From: JANYHF01 sp963732765
GTDB lineage: Bacteria > Pseudomonadota > Alphaproteobacteria > Rhizobiales > Hyphomicrobiaceae
Direction of reading: 5' to 3'
Length of the DNA: 64,000 nt
Assembly: GCA_963732765.1 (NCBI GenBank)
Contig: CAVTAS010000008.1
Coordinates: forward strand, 496,001 to 560,000
A program made the translations under genes and the position numbers. Below are positions 35,500-46,197 of this stretch, in pieces. Under the pieces are notes generated by a model, which was not told where the DNA came from, searched no databases, and worked only from the letters and a program-made list of their open reading frames with translations. Numbering within the stretch: the first letter of the stretch is position 1; each line of letters begins with the position of its first letter.

Positions 35500-36131
35500 A
35501 CTGGGGTGAGCTTCTCGTAGAGATTTCGGATCATGCCGGCCGTCGCGCCCCAGATATAGCGCTCGCCGAAGGGCATGGCGTAGAAGTGCCGGAGCTTGCC
35601 TTTCCACTCGCGCGACTGCCGCTGATGATTGGCCGGGTCCATCAGGAAGGCGAGCGGCACCTCGAAGGCATCGGCGACTTCGCCAGGATTGATCGTCAGG
35701 GAGAAACCTTCCGACACCAGGGCGACGGCCGGCGCAACCGAGAATCCCGTGCCCGTCGTATAGAGATCGAGGTAGCCGAGCGGCTCCACGAAAGTGCGGG
35801 CCAGGCCGATTTCCTCCTCGGCCTCGCGCAGTGCGGCGGCGAGCGGCCCGGCATCGCCAGCGTCAACCTTCCCGCCGGGGAACGCCACCTGCCCGGCATG
35901 CGATGCGAGATCGGCCGTGCGCTGCGTCAGCAACATGGTCAGGCCGCTCTGCCGCATGACAATCGGCACCAGCACAGCGGCCGCGACCGGATTGCGCCCA
36001 CCGTTCATCTCGTGCGCGGTATCGGGATTGAGGTCGTGATCGCCGCGCGTGGCGAAGGGTGGCGGGGCGGCGTGCAGCCGGGCCGAGGCGATGCCCCGCA
36101 ATGTGCTTGCATCAAAGATCGTGAGGTTCAT
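35496..36131 (-). CDS. Nudix hydrolase, coenzyme A pyrophosphatase-like
   Basis: 211 residues. The Nudix box reads GGKVDAGD...LREAEEEIGL, with an aspartate where the first box glutamate usually lies. Upstream is LLTQRTADLASHAGQVAFPGG, the NuCoA signature of CoA/acyl-CoA pyrophosphatases. Predicted to hydrolyse CoA derivatives to 3',5'-ADP and phosphopantetheine. Both ends overlap neighbours by four bases (DUF1285 stop upstream, CCA start downstream), so the three genes are coupled. Confidence 0.9.
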   Translation of the reverse strand: MNLTIFDASTLRGIASARLHAAPPPFATRGDHDLNPDTAHEMNGGRNPVAAAVLVPIVMRQSGLTMLLTQRTADLASHAGQVAFPGGKVDAGDAGPLAAALREAEEEIGLARTFVEPLGYLDLYTTGTGFSVAPAVALVSEGFSLTINPGEVADAFEVPLAFLMDPANHQRQSREWKGKLRHFYAMPFGERYIWGATAGMIRNLYEKLTPV

Positions 36132-36772
36132 GCGTGCGCCGCCAGGTCATGCAGTGCAGACGCCGGCGCCATGGCGAAGAACTGGCCCCCGCTCCAGACG
36201 CCGAAGTGCTCCCGCTCGATGCAGGCCAGCGCTACCAGATCATAGTAGAGTGCCCGCGTGAACAGCGCTTCCAGCCTGCCGCGCATGAGGAGATACGGTT
36301 TCGGCCCGCCGGTCCGGAGATCAGCGCCGAAACGCAAGGGATGTTCGGGGCCGCACGTCACCCAGTCGTCGGTGTTCGAGCGCAGATGCAACGTCTGTTC
36401 GCGCCCGCCTCCCTCAACGCTCATTTCCACCGCCATGAACGGCGCGTCCTCGACCGTCACCAGCACCTTTTCGACCGGCGTTACAAGATAAGTGCGCCCA
36501 TCCTCGTCCTTGCGCAGCACCGAGGCGAACAGCTTCACCAGTGGTTTTCGCCCGATCGGACTGCCAGCGTAGAACCAAGTGCCGTCAGCAGCGATGCGCA
36601 TGCCGATGTCGCCGCAATAAGGCGGGTTCCAGAGGTGGACGGGCGGGTGCGAGGCGGTGCTTAGCTTGGCGTCCTTCAGCACGCGTTCCAGGCCTTGCAG
36701 GGTCGCGCCCGGATCGACGGGCACCGGACTCTCAATGTTTTTCACGACTGATGCACCATCCACAGGTGTCAT
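36128..36772 (-). CDS. DUF1285 family protein
   Basis: 214 residues from ATG 36772, a start that falls inside the palindromic repeat at 36765-36918; a later in-frame GTG at the VKNIES segment is a possible alternative. DUF1285 signs are PVHLWNPPYCGDIGMRIAADGTW, FYAGSPIGRKPLVKLFASVL and VEDAPFMAVEM. The function of the family is not established. First gene of the DUF1285-Nudix-CCA operon, which is conserved in alphaproteobacteria and divergent from moxR here. Confidence 0.85.
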   Translation of the reverse strand: MTPVDGASVVKNIESPVPVDPGATLQGLERVLKDAKLSTASHPPVHLWNPPYCGDIGMRIAADGTWFYAGSPIGRKPLVKLFASVLRKDEDGRTYLVTPVEKVLVTVEDAPFMAVEMSVEGGGREQTLHLRSNTDDWVTCGPEHPLRFGADLRTGGPKPYLLMRGRLEALFTRALYYDLVALACIEREHFGVWSGGQFFAMAPASALHDLAAHA

Positions 36773-36918
36773 CCTCGGGCTTGTCCCGAGGACCAATTTC
36801 TCGTCAAGCGCCGCTCCAGCGGGTTGCACGACGTCAACCAGCGGTAACTCCCAACTGAACTACATATGCCGTCAGTGTCGCACAATGGGTCCTCGGGACA
36901 AGTCCGAGGATGACACCA
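36765..36918. repeat. Palindromic repeat at the DUF1285-moxR junction
   Basis: Arms at 36765-36794 and 36889-36918 are 30-base inverted copies with one mismatch. The left arm begins GGTGTCATCCTCGGGCTTGT. The spacer is about 94 bases. This GTCATCCTCGGGCTTGTCCCG type is a common dispersed palindrome in Rhizobiales. The DUF1285 start codon lies in the left arm. Confidence 0.88.
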
Positions 36919-37033
36919 GGGAATTTGCGCGCCCGGCAACCCCGTTTAATTCCGGCAACCACGCTGGCGGGAATCTGCCGACCTAACAAACTTGTCATGT
37001 TGCAACTCCAATCCCTCCTCTATATTCGGCCCC

Positions 37034-38032
<999 letters not shown>

Positions 38033-38040
38033 TCCGACTA

Positions 38041-38958
38041 GTGGCCATCCAACAAACCGCGCCCGGCAGCGCCGCGACCGTGATGCGCGGGCTGACGGCG
38101 GATGCGCAGGTCTTGGCAGAGCGGCTGCCGGCACTGCGGCTGGAGGCCAAGCGGATCGCGCAGACGGTAGCTTTTGGCGTGCATGGCCGGCGGCGCGCGG
38201 GGCCAGGGGACAGCTTCTGGCAGTTCCGGCAGTATGAAACCAGCGACAGCCACACTCTGATCGACTGGCGGCGCTCGGCCAATTCCAACCGTCTGTTCGT
38301 GCGCCAGAAGGAATGGGAAGCTGCCCATACGGTCTGGCTCTGGGCCGACCTCACGCCATCGATGGATTTCGCCAGTCATCTCTCGAAGACCACCAAACGC
38401 GACCGGGCGCTGGTGTTGTTGTTTGCAACGGCCGACCTCCTGGTGCAGGGCGGCGAGCGCGTCGGGCTGGTCGGCCTGATGCCGCCGACCGCCGCGCGCA
38501 ACACTACCGAGCGCATGGCCGAGGCGCTGATCGCCGATGCCTCGCGGGGCAACCAAACGGCGCACCAGCTGGCCGGAGCCAAGCTGTCACGGCAGGCCGA
38601 CTGCATCCTGATCGGCGATTTTCTCGATCCAGTGGAGGGCGCCAAGACGGAGTTCGATCAACTGGCGGCGCAGGGCGTCCGTGGCCACCTGGTGCAGGTG
38701 CTCGACCCGGCCGAGGAGACGCTGGCCTATACCGGTCGCATCGAATTCTCAGATCCCGAGACCCAAAGCAAATGGCTGGCGCCCCGCGCCGAGCAGTTGG
38801 CCGAGCGCTATCGCGGCCGGCTCGCCGAACATCGCACCGCACTTGATGAGGTGCTGGGTAAGCTGCAGTGGACGCGCTTGCTGCACCACACGGACCGTCC
38901 CGCTGGCGAAGCGTTGCTGGCGCTGCATGCGCGCCTCTCCGGCGAGGTGATGCGATGA
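38041..38958 (+). CDS. DUF58-family protein, MoxR partner
   Basis: 305 residues from GTG 38041, nine bases after moxR. The DUF58 core RRRAGPGDSFWQFRQYETSDS, IDWRRSANSNRLFVRQKEWE is followed by a VWA-like segment (VWLWADLTPSMDF, with a DxTxS metal-site-like motif). No signal peptide. In related operons DUF58 proteins interact with MoxR and membrane VWA proteins. The stop overlaps the next start (ATGA). Confidence 0.9.
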   Translation: MAIQQTAPGSAATVMRGLTADAQVLAERLPALRLEAKRIAQTVAFGVHGRRRAGPGDSFWQFRQYETSDSHTLIDWRRSANSNRLFVRQKEWEAAHTVWLWADLTPSMDFASHLSKTTKRDRALVLLFATADLLVQGGERVGLVGLMPPTAARNTTERMAEALIADASRGNQTAHQLAGAKLSRQADCILIGDFLDPVEGAKTEFDQLAAQGVRGHLVQVLDPAEETLAYTGRIEFSDPETQSKWLAPRAEQLAERYRGRLAEHRTALDEVLGKLQWTRLLHHTDRPAGEALLALHARLSGEVMR

Positions 38959-41789
38959 ACCTCAGCTTTGTCTTTCCCTGGCTGTTGGTTGGGCTGGCTA
39001 CGCTTCCCGCCATCTGGTGGCTGATGCGCAATATGCCGCCGCAGCCGCAGCGGGTCTCGTTCCCGGCGACCCGGATCCTGAAGGGAATCGAGGGCCGTGA
39101 GGAGACGCCGGATCATACGCCCTGGTGGCTGTTGCTGCTGCGCATGCTGGCCGCGGCCCTGCTGATCTTCGCCTTCGCCGAGCCGATCCTGGATCAGCCA
39201 AAAGCCGTGGTCGGCGCGCGCGGTCCCGTGGTGCTCGCCATCGATAACAGCTGGGCGGCGGCGGCCCATTGGGATCAGCGGATTGCCCAGGCGGGACAGC
39301 TGATCGCCGAGGCCGAGCGGGCCGGATTGCCGGTGCTGCTTGCGCCAACAGTACGAGACCCACGCGCCGCCGAACCACAACTGAAGAGTGCCGGCGATGC
39401 CAAAACCGCTCTGGCGGCCCTACAACCTGCCCCGATCGATCCCAAGCGGCTTGAGGCCGTCCCAGGTATTGAAAAGGCGATTACCGGCAAGGCGGCGCCG
39501 AACATCTTCTGGCTGACGGATGGTCTTGCCGGAACGGACGGTAGTATGTTTGCCGAAAAACTGAAGTCACTGGCCGGGGCGGCCGGCACTGTCACCGCGC
39601 TTGCGCCCGACGCCAAGAGCGAAGCGCTTGCGTTAGGCAGCAATCTCGGAGCCGGCGGTGCCTTGGAGTTCCGTGTACTGCGCACGTCCGGCGAGCCGCG
39701 TACCGTCACAGTCGAAGCGCTCTCGGCGGCAAATCAGCCCTTGAGCGAGGCGCAGATCACCTTAGGGCAGGATGCCAGCAGCAGCACTCAGAAACTGGAT
39801 ATACCGCTCGAATTGCGCAACCAGATCGCACGCCTCGCCATACGCAGCGAGCGCTCGGCGGGAGCAGTGCAACTGCTCGATTCCGGCTCGCGCTGGAATC
39901 GGGTCGGGCTGGTGACGGGCGCTTCCCGTGAAACGTCGCAACCCTTGCTGGGGCAACTCTTCTACGTCGAGCGGGCGCTGAAGCCGTTCGCCGAGCTGGC
40001 CTCGTCGGATGAGAACGACAGCGCTACCGCGATTTCCCGCCTCGCCAGCGGCAACAGTTCGGTGCTGGTGCTGGCCGACGTTGGCAAGGTCGCGGGCCCT
40101 GCGCGCGAGGCCGTCAACAAGTTCCTCGGCCGTGGCGGCATCGTCATCCGCTTCGCCGGGCCACGTCTTGAAGAGGGCGGGGACGATCTGTTGCCCGTTG
40201 ACTTGCGCGCGGGCGGCCGGCAATTGGGCGGAGCGCTCTCCTGGAGCACGCCGCAGCCGATGGCCGCTTTCGAGAACGACAGTCCGTTTTTCGGCTTGAA
40301 ACTCACCGACGATGTGCGCATTTCGCGTCAAGTGCTGGCTGATCCGGCCCTGTTGTCCGACCGCACCCGCATCTGGGCGCGGCTCGCCGACGGCACGCCT
40401 CTGGTAACTGCGCAGAAATCGGGCAAGGGATGGATTGTGCTATTCCACGTGACCGCCAACTCCGACTGGTCGAACCTGCCGCTGTCCGGACTGTTCGTCG
40501 ACATGCTCAGGCGCATCACGCGGCTGACGGGCTTGGCCGAGCTTGAGCGTGCTGACAAGCAATCGGCGGCGCGGGTTGCTGCCGCCGGGTCGTTGTCGGC
40601 CACGCTTACGCTGGACGGCTATGGAGCGCTCGGCCCGCCGCCCCCGCTGACTGAGCCACTGGCGGCAGGCGCATCGGCCACCGCTGTGCCCGATGTGACG
40701 CATCCGCCAGGCCTCTACGGCGCCGAGGGAACCGTGCGAGCGCTGAACATTGTCAATTCGCAGACGGAGTTGAGACCGATTGGCAATCTGCCCGCGGGAG
40801 TCGCGGTGTCGGCCTATCAGGGCGCGCTGGCCTGGCCGCTCAAGCCTTCGGCGCTTGGCCTGGCCTTGGCGTTGTTGCTTGCCGATATGCTGGCGGTGCT
40901 GGCGCTGCAATCGGGCGGGTTACTGGGCAGGGCTGCAGCGCGCGCATCAGCTGCGGCCGTCGCGATTGTGTTGGGAACGTTGCTGCTAACGCCAATTCCG
41001 CACGCCAGGGCGGCGGAAAAGTCCGCCGACGAATTCGCCCTCAAGGCCTCCTCGCTGACGCGTCTGGCCTATGTCATGACCGGCGACGCCAGTATCGACG
41101 AGACCAGCCGGCGCGGGCTGACCAGCCTCTCGGCCATCCTGCAGCAGCGCACCGCTGTCGAGCCAGGCGATCCCATTGGCGTCGAGGTTGATAAGGACGA
41201 ACTTGTTTTCTTCCAGATCCTTTATTGGCCCGTGACCAAGGACGCCAAGGAGCTGAGCGAAACCACGCGCGCGCATGTCGACGCCTTCATGAAGGGCGGC
41301 GGCATGGTGGTGTTCGATACGCTCGACGAGGGCGACGGCATCCCGGGCCTCGACGCGCGCGCCGGCAGCGAGGCGTTCCAACGGCTGGCGGCCAAGCTGG
41401 ATATTCCGCGACTGGAGCCGGTGCCGCCGGGTCATGTGATGACCAAGTCGTTCTATTTGCTGAGGAGTTTCCCTGGCCGCTACGATGGCGGCTCGCTTTG
41501 GGTCGAGGCCAGCGCCGGCAGCGATCCAGCCTCTGCGGATGCCGGCGCCACGCTCGACCCGCGCCAATCGGACGGCGTAAGTTCGGTGCTCGTGACCGGC
41601 AACGATCTCGCTGGTGCCTGGGCCGCCGACGACAATGGCCAGGGCATGAACCCGGTGGTGCCCGGCGGCGAAGAACAGCGCGAATTCGCCTACAGGGTCG
41701 GAGTCAACATCGTGATGTACGCGCTCACCGGCAACTACAAGGCTGACCAGGTGCATGTGCCCGCGATCCTGGAGCGGTTAGGGCAGTGA
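38955..41789 (+). CDS. BatA-N / DUF4159 double-domain membrane protein
   Basis: 944 residues from ATG 38955. The N-terminus has the BatA/aerotolerance layout: membrane helix 1 (SFVFPWLLVGLATLPAIWW) and helix 2 (WWLLLLRMLAAALLIFAFA), then a VWA-like domain (VVLAIDNSWAAAAHWDQR). Two more helices lie near residues 630-680. The C-terminal 250 residues are DUF4159 (SLTRLAYVMTGDASIDE, GGGMVVFDTLDEG). Likely an inner-membrane protein facing the periplasm and activated with MoxR. Its exact job is unknown. A GC-rich hairpin of the following repeat may end transcription. Confidence 0.9.
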   Translation: MNLSFVFPWLLVGLATLPAIWWLMRNMPPQPQRVSFPATRILKGIEGREETPDHTPWWLLLLRMLAAALLIFAFAEPILDQPKAVVGARGPVVLAIDNSWAAAAHWDQRIAQAGQLIAEAERAGLPVLLAPTVRDPRAAEPQLKSAGDAKTALAALQPAPIDPKRLEAVPGIEKAITGKAAPNIFWLTDGLAGTDGSMFAEKLKSLAGAAGTVTALAPDAKSEALALGSNLGAGGALEFRVLRTSGEPRTVTVEALSAANQPLSEAQITLGQDASSSTQKLDIPLELRNQIARLAIRSERSAGAVQLLDSGSRWNRVGLVTGASRETSQPLLGQLFYVERALKPFAELASSDENDSATAISRLASGNSSVLVLADVGKVAGPAREAVNKFLGRGGIVIRFAGPRLEEGGDDLLPVDLRAGGRQLGGALSWSTPQPMAAFENDSPFFGLKLTDDVRISRQVLADPALLSDRTRIWARLADGTPLVTAQKSGKGWIVLFHVTANSDWSNLPLSGLFVDMLRRITRLTGLAELERADKQSAARVAAAGSLSATLTLDGYGALGPPPPLTEPLAAGASATAVPDVTHPPGLYGAEGTVRALNIVNSQTELRPIGNLPAGVAVSAYQGALAWPLKPSALGLALALLLADMLAVLALQSGGLLGRAAARASAAAVAIVLGTLLLTPIPHARAAEKSADEFALKASSLTRLAYVMTGDASIDETSRRGLTSLSAILQQRTAVEPGDPIGVEVDKDELVFFQILYWPVTKDAKELSETTRAHVDAFMKGGGMVVFDTLDEGDGIPGLDARAGSEAFQRLAAKLDIPRLEPVPPGHVMTKSFYLLRSFPGRYDGGSLWVEASAGSDPASADAGATLDPRQSDGVSSVLVTGNDLAGAWAADDNGQGMNPVVPGGEEQREFAYRVGVNIVMYALTGNYKADQVHVPAILERLGQ

Positions 41790-41792
41790 TTT

Positions 41793-42006
41793 CCCTCTCC
41801 CCCGCCACTTCGCGGGGGAGAGGGTGCCGCCCGGAGCGCGATAGCGCGACGGAATCAGCGGCGGGTGAGGGGCAGGAACTTGCTCCGTACTCGCGGCACG
41901 TGGCGGGAGCCAGTTCCTGCCCCTCACCGACCGCGTGGCTCTTGCGCTGAAACGCGCTGCGAGACGCGGTCTCCTCTCCCCCCGCGAAGATGCGAGGGGC
42001 GAGGAA
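41793..42006. repeat. Dispersed composite palindrome, copy 1
   Basis: It begins with a hairpin (CTCTCCCCCGC / GCGGGGGAGAG), then carries CCCGGAGCGCG, AGCGCGACGGAATCAGCG, an internal pair GGTGAGGGGCAGGAACT / AGTTCCTGCCCCTCACC, CGACCGCGTGGCTCTTGC and GAGACGCGGTCTCC, and ends in a second C/G-rich hairpin-like part. Much of it matches the copy at 55540-55775. It lies 37 bases before the next start. Confidence 0.85.
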
Positions 42007-42042
42007 AGTCAGTCTGCCTGCGTTTTGAAAGGTGAAGCCCAC

Positions 42043-44148
42043 ATGGGCTGGACGGTCGAGTTTGCCCCTCTAATCGCCTGGCAGCTGCTTGCTGCCGGGG
42101 CCGTCGTCGCCTTGGCCCTCGCAGCCCTGCTCGCCTTCCGGCGTAGCCGCGGCCTCGCCCTGCGTGCGCTCGCGACCGCCGCCGTGCTCGGCGCGCTGGC
42201 CAACCCAACGCTCCGGCAGGAACAGCGCCAGGGTCTGAGCAACATCGCCCTAGTCGTCACCGATCGCAGCCAGAGCCAGGCCATAGCCAACCGCCCCGAG
42301 CGCACGGCGGCGATCCTTTCGACGCTCGACGCCCAGCTCAAGCGTATCCCCAATCTCGAAGTTCGCCACATCGAGGCAGGTCGCGCCAAGGACGTCGGCG
42401 ATCACGGCACGGAGCTGTTCGGCGACCTTAGCCGCGCGTTGACCGACCTGCCTACCGACCGCCTCGCTGGCGTCATCGCGGTTACCGACGGCCAGGTCGA
42501 GGACGTGCCCAAGGCTGCCACCGCACTTGGTTTCGATGCGCCCGTGCATGCCATTCTCACGGGCGCCGAGGGCGAATTCGACCGTCGTATCGAAGTGCTG
42601 AAGTCGCCGCGCTACGGTCTGGTCGGCAGCGAAGCCTTTGCCGAAATCACAGTGCGCTCGACAGGCTCGAACGAGGCGGCCGGCGCGCCTGCCCACCTCA
42701 CGATCAAGCGCGATGGTCAACCTGACCTCGACGTGGTTGCCGCCATCGGCGAAACGGTGCGCGTGCCAATGAACTTCCCGCATGCCGGCACCAATGTATC
42801 GGAGATTGACCTTGCCCCCGTCCCCGGCGAGATCAGCCCAGCCAACAATCGCGTGGTGTTGCCGGCCGAGGGCGTGCGCCAAAACCTCAAGGTGCTGCTG
42901 GTGTCGGGCGAGCCGCATCCCGGGGAACGGACCTGGCGCAATCTCCTCAAGTCGGATGCCTCCGTCGACCTCATCCACTTCACAATTCTTCGCCCGCCGC
43001 AGAAGCTGGACGGCACGCCGATCAACGAGCTTTCGCTGATCACCTTCCCAACCCGAGAGCTGTTTTCCGAGAAGATCGACGACTTCGACCTGATCATTTT
43101 CGATCGTTACGCCAGCCACGGCATCCTGCCCTCGATCTACATTGATAACATCGCCCGATACGTCGAAAACAAAGGTGGCGCTGTGCTGGTGGCGGCGGGC
43201 GACGACTATGCGACGCAAGCGTCCCTTTATTACACGCCGCTAGCCGCCGTGCTGCCGGCCGAGCCAACCGGCGCGGTTACTCAAGCGCCCTACAAGCCAG
43301 CCATGACAACGCTCGGCTTGAAGCATCCGGTGACGTCGGGATTGCCTGGCCTGGCCGCGAACGGGACAGGCAGTTGGGGCCGCTGGTTCCGCACCGTCGA
43401 TGTCGGCGCGACCTCCGGCAGCACGGTGATGAGCGGGGCGGATGGCAAGCCGCTGCTGATCCTCGACAAGCGTGGCAACGGCCGCGTGGCGCTGATGCTG
43501 TCGGACCAGGCTTGGCTATGGGCGCGCGGCTATGAGGGCGGCGGACCCTATGAGCCGCTGCTGCGCCGTCTGGCGCATTGGCTGATGAAGGAGCCGGACC
43601 TGGAGGAAGAGCATCTCTCCGCCGCCATGGCCGAGGGCAAACTCACCGTAACGCGCCGCTCGATGGGCGAGAAAGTTCCGGCCGCCGTCGTCACAGCGCC
43701 GTCGGGAGCCAAATCCAACTTGGACCTAGTGCCCGCCCGCAGCGAACCCGGTATCTGGCGCGGCACGGCGGATGTGGCCGAGAGCGGCTTCTACAAGATC
43801 GCAAATGGTCCGCTGACGGCCGTTGCCTTGTCGGGCACGTTGAATGCCCGCGAGATGTCGGAGTTAACGGCGAGCTCGGGAAAACTCGGACCGCTGGCCG
43901 ATGCGACGGGTGGCGGCACGTTCTGGAGCGCTAGCACGCCCGGCGCCTCGCCCGCCAGCCCACAAATGCCCCGCATCACCATGCTCGGCGGCGCGCGCGT
44001 GCTGCACGGGTCGGACTGGCTCGGGCTGAAGGATCGCGACGCTCATGTCGTGACGGGCGTGCAGTCGTTGCCCGTGGCCACGGGACTGTGGGCGCTCGCG
44101 GCGCTATTGGGGTTGCTGACCCTCGCCTGGTGGCGTGAGGGGCGGTAA
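42043..44148 (+). CDS. Large membrane protein with a VWA-like / glutamine-amidotransferase-like domain, MoxR operon
   Basis: 701 residues from ATG 42043, with AAAGGTGAAG upstream; the frame from 41935 reads through the repeat and is not used. Helices at about 10-50 and again at the C-terminus (ATGLWALAALLGLLTLAWW). After the first helices is a VWA-like part (ALVVTDRSQSQAI, GVIAVTDGQVEDVP). The middle resembles class I glutamine-amidotransferase-like folds (DDFDLIIFDRYAS, GGAVLVAAGDDYA) seen in proteins of this operon type. No catalytic Cys-His pair is evident. It completes the four-gene moxR operon and probably works at the cell envelope. Confidence 0.82.
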   Translation: MGWTVEFAPLIAWQLLAAGAVVALALAALLAFRRSRGLALRALATAAVLGALANPTLRQEQRQGLSNIALVVTDRSQSQAIANRPERTAAILSTLDAQLKRIPNLEVRHIEAGRAKDVGDHGTELFGDLSRALTDLPTDRLAGVIAVTDGQVEDVPKAATALGFDAPVHAILTGAEGEFDRRIEVLKSPRYGLVGSEAFAEITVRSTGSNEAAGAPAHLTIKRDGQPDLDVVAAIGETVRVPMNFPHAGTNVSEIDLAPVPGEISPANNRVVLPAEGVRQNLKVLLVSGEPHPGERTWRNLLKSDASVDLIHFTILRPPQKLDGTPINELSLITFPTRELFSEKIDDFDLIIFDRYASHGILPSIYIDNIARYVENKGGAVLVAAGDDYATQASLYYTPLAAVLPAEPTGAVTQAPYKPAMTTLGLKHPVTSGLPGLAANGTGSWGRWFRTVDVGATSGSTVMSGADGKPLLILDKRGNGRVALMLSDQAWLWARGYEGGGPYEPLLRRLAHWLMKEPDLEEEHLSAAMAEGKLTVTRRSMGEKVPAAVVTAPSGAKSNLDLVPARSEPGIWRGTADVAESGFYKIANGPLTAVALSGTLNAREMSELTASSGKLGPLADATGGGTFWSASTPGASPASPQMPRITMLGGARVLHGSDWLGLKDRDAHVVTGVQSLPVATGLWALAALLGLLTLAWWREGR

Positions 44149-44160
44149 AGGCGAGCTTAC

Positions 44161-45630
44161 TCAGTTCTTGCTGGTTTGGGTGTTCTTGGCGCCCTTGCGC
44201 GGTTTGGCCGGCTCGGCTGGTTCGGCGGTGGCGACAGCGGGTGGGCTGGTGGGAGGGATCACAGCTTCAAGCTTGGTGATCGGCATTGGCGGCAGGCTGC
44301 GCGGCTCGCGGAACTCGCCGACGCGCCGCGCGTGTTCCTCGGGCGAAAGGAGTGGTCGGGGCAGCATGGCCACCGTTACCTTTGGCGCAGCCGCCCAGCT
44401 TTCTGCAACGGTTTCGCCCGCCGCGCAGGTCCGCGGCAACTTAGGCAAATCGGACGTGAACACTCGATTGCCGCTCGGCAGCACAGGCGATACCTGTTTG
44501 CGACTCGCTTCGCCCACGCGGTGTACGTTGGTAATGTCGACGTACGTCGAAATGTAGCCCGCTGCCGTCAGACGCATCTTGGTCGCGCCGGGCTCTTTGG
44601 TCAATTCCAGCAGCGCCAGCTCTCCAATACGCTGTTCCGGTTTGCGCTGGTTCGAGATGAAGTTGCCGGTTGAGTAGATCACCAGCCCCTCACGGCCGTC
44701 GCTGGCGGTGACCTTCTCCCAGGGGCCGACGACATGGGGATGCGTCCCGACCACCGCCGTCGCCCCGGCCTCGATCGCTTCCTTCGCAAGCGTGCGCTGA
44801 CGCTTTTCCGGCGCCACGGACCCTTCCTGTCCCCAATGCGGGGTCAGGATCACGGCGTTGATTTCAGGCGAGGCGACCAGGCGCTTGATCTCGTCCAGCA
44901 CCTCGTGGCGCTGTGAAAAGCAGTTCAGCACCTGGCCCTTCCTGTCGGGAAAGCCGTTGGTGGAAAACGTGCAGGCCAACCAGGCGACGTTCAGGCCCTT
45001 GACTGCCGTCACAATGCTGAAGGGCTGATCGGGTGACAAACGGTGGCGCGTGCCGCTGAAAGCCATGCCGCGCTTTTGCATGTTGAACACGGTGCGGTCA
45101 ATACCGATGCTGCCGCGGTCCAGCGCGTGATTGTTGGCGGTCGAAACCACGTCAAAGCCGCTGGTCAATAGATCGTCGATCACAGAGGGGTGGTAATTGT
45201 AGCTCAACGTCAGCACCGGGGAGCTGTAGACCCTGTTGTTCCACTCCCTGCCCGGGTCCTTGACGATATCGAGCCCCGAGGTGATGCCATCGGCAGCCGA
45301 TCCCTCGAAGTTCGCATAGGTGAGATCGGCGCTTGCCAGCACAGTCGCCAACGGTTTCCAGAAATCGCGATAGTTGCCGGTAGGCGTTAGCGCCTGCTGC
45401 TCCAGTACCTTGTGAAACAGCATGTCCCCCACGGCGGCAATGGTCAGCCGGTCGCCCTTGGCGCAGGAATTGGCAAACTCAACGGTCTTGCCTGGCGCCG
45501 CGATCGGCGCGAGCGCCTCGTCCGCGTGCCGCGTGCTGCGCGACTTCTTGGCAGCGGTCGCCGGCAAGGCCGCCACCAGAACGGCACCTACCCCCAGCAA
45601 TGCCGATCGCACAAGCATCTGCAACCCCAT
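44161..45630 (-). CDS. CapA-family (PGA_cap) metallophosphatase-like exported protein
   Basis: 489 residues from ATG 45630 (MGLQMLVRSALLGVG); a start at 45678 would add 16. Residues 1-27 look like a signal peptide (ALPATAA). The CapA fold carries metal-site motifs: AAVGDMLFHK, TANNHALDRG, ILTPHWGQEG, VVGTHPHVVGP and YSTGNFISNQ. Characterised CapA proteins take part in poly-gamma-glutamate production, but no capBC partners are here, so the substrate is open. The C-terminal 60 residues are Pro/Ala/Lys-rich. Convergent with the moxR operon. Confidence 0.85.
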   Translation of the reverse strand: MGLQMLVRSALLGVGAVLVAALPATAAKKSRSTRHADEALAPIAAPGKTVEFANSCAKGDRLTIAAVGDMLFHKVLEQQALTPTGNYRDFWKPLATVLASADLTYANFEGSAADGITSGLDIVKDPGREWNNRVYSSPVLTLSYNYHPSVIDDLLTSGFDVVSTANNHALDRGSIGIDRTVFNMQKRGMAFSGTRHRLSPDQPFSIVTAVKGLNVAWLACTFSTNGFPDRKGQVLNCFSQRHEVLDEIKRLVASPEINAVILTPHWGQEGSVAPEKRQRTLAKEAIEAGATAVVGTHPHVVGPWEKVTASDGREGLVIYSTGNFISNQRKPEQRIGELALLELTKEPGATKMRLTAAGYISTYVDITNVHRVGEASRKQVSPVLPSGNRVFTSDLPKLPRTCAAGETVAESWAAAPKVTVAMLPRPLLSPEEHARRVGEFREPRSLPPMPITKLEAVIPPTSPPAVATAEPAEPAKPRKGAKNTQTSKN

Positions 45631-45915
45631 GGAATTGATTCCTGCGCGCACCCTAAGCGATTGATTCTTCGGCTCCAAGCGCCCTGGAGCCGAACTCGGC
45701 GGGATTGTTAACGTGACGTGTCTCGTCTGCCGCAGGCGGACGACAGTATCTTTATAGGCTGCAACCGAGACTGTCGCTCCGCAACGGCGCGGCAGCAGTC
45801 GAGTCTGACGAGTGCTAACTCACTGATTCTTCCCACTTATTCAGGTGTTATTCATCCAACTCATGATAGCATTGTGACACCAGACGTTTGCGATGCATCG
45901 ACGCGGGGCGAGACC

Positions 45916-46185
45916 ATGCACGATCGCGATTTCGAGCGGCAGTTGAAGGGATTTTCGCTCACCACAGCGGAGATCACCTACGGATTTCCGGATCATCCGG
46001 CCCTGCTGCAGACCTATCTCTGGCAGGATTACGATCTGCACCCCCGGTTTCCCAAGCTACGCGCGTTTCTGGACTTCTGGACGCGCAATCTGGAAGGCCC
46101 CTTGCGCGGCGTGCGGGTGGCGCACCGGGGGCTGATCAGCCCGGCCGAACTCAAGTATCGCGACGGCAAGCTGGTCGTGAACTGA
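45916..46185 (+). CDS. usg: Usg-family protein
   Basis: 89 residues from ATG 45916, with GGGGCGAG upstream; the frame from 45718 is longer but unsupported. It matches the Usg family of alphaproteobacteria (QLKGFSLTTAEITYGFPDHP, LLQTYLWQDYDLHPRFPKL, FLDFWTRNLEGPL). Usg was first noted near tryptophan genes in rhizobia; its biochemical role is not known. It is convergent with the small protein gene at 46198. Confidence 0.88.
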   Translation: MHDRDFERQLKGFSLTTAEITYGFPDHPALLQTYLWQDYDLHPRFPKLRAFLDFWTRNLEGPLRGVRVAHRGLISPAELKYRDGKLVVN

Positions 46186-46197
46186 GTTGAAAACGTT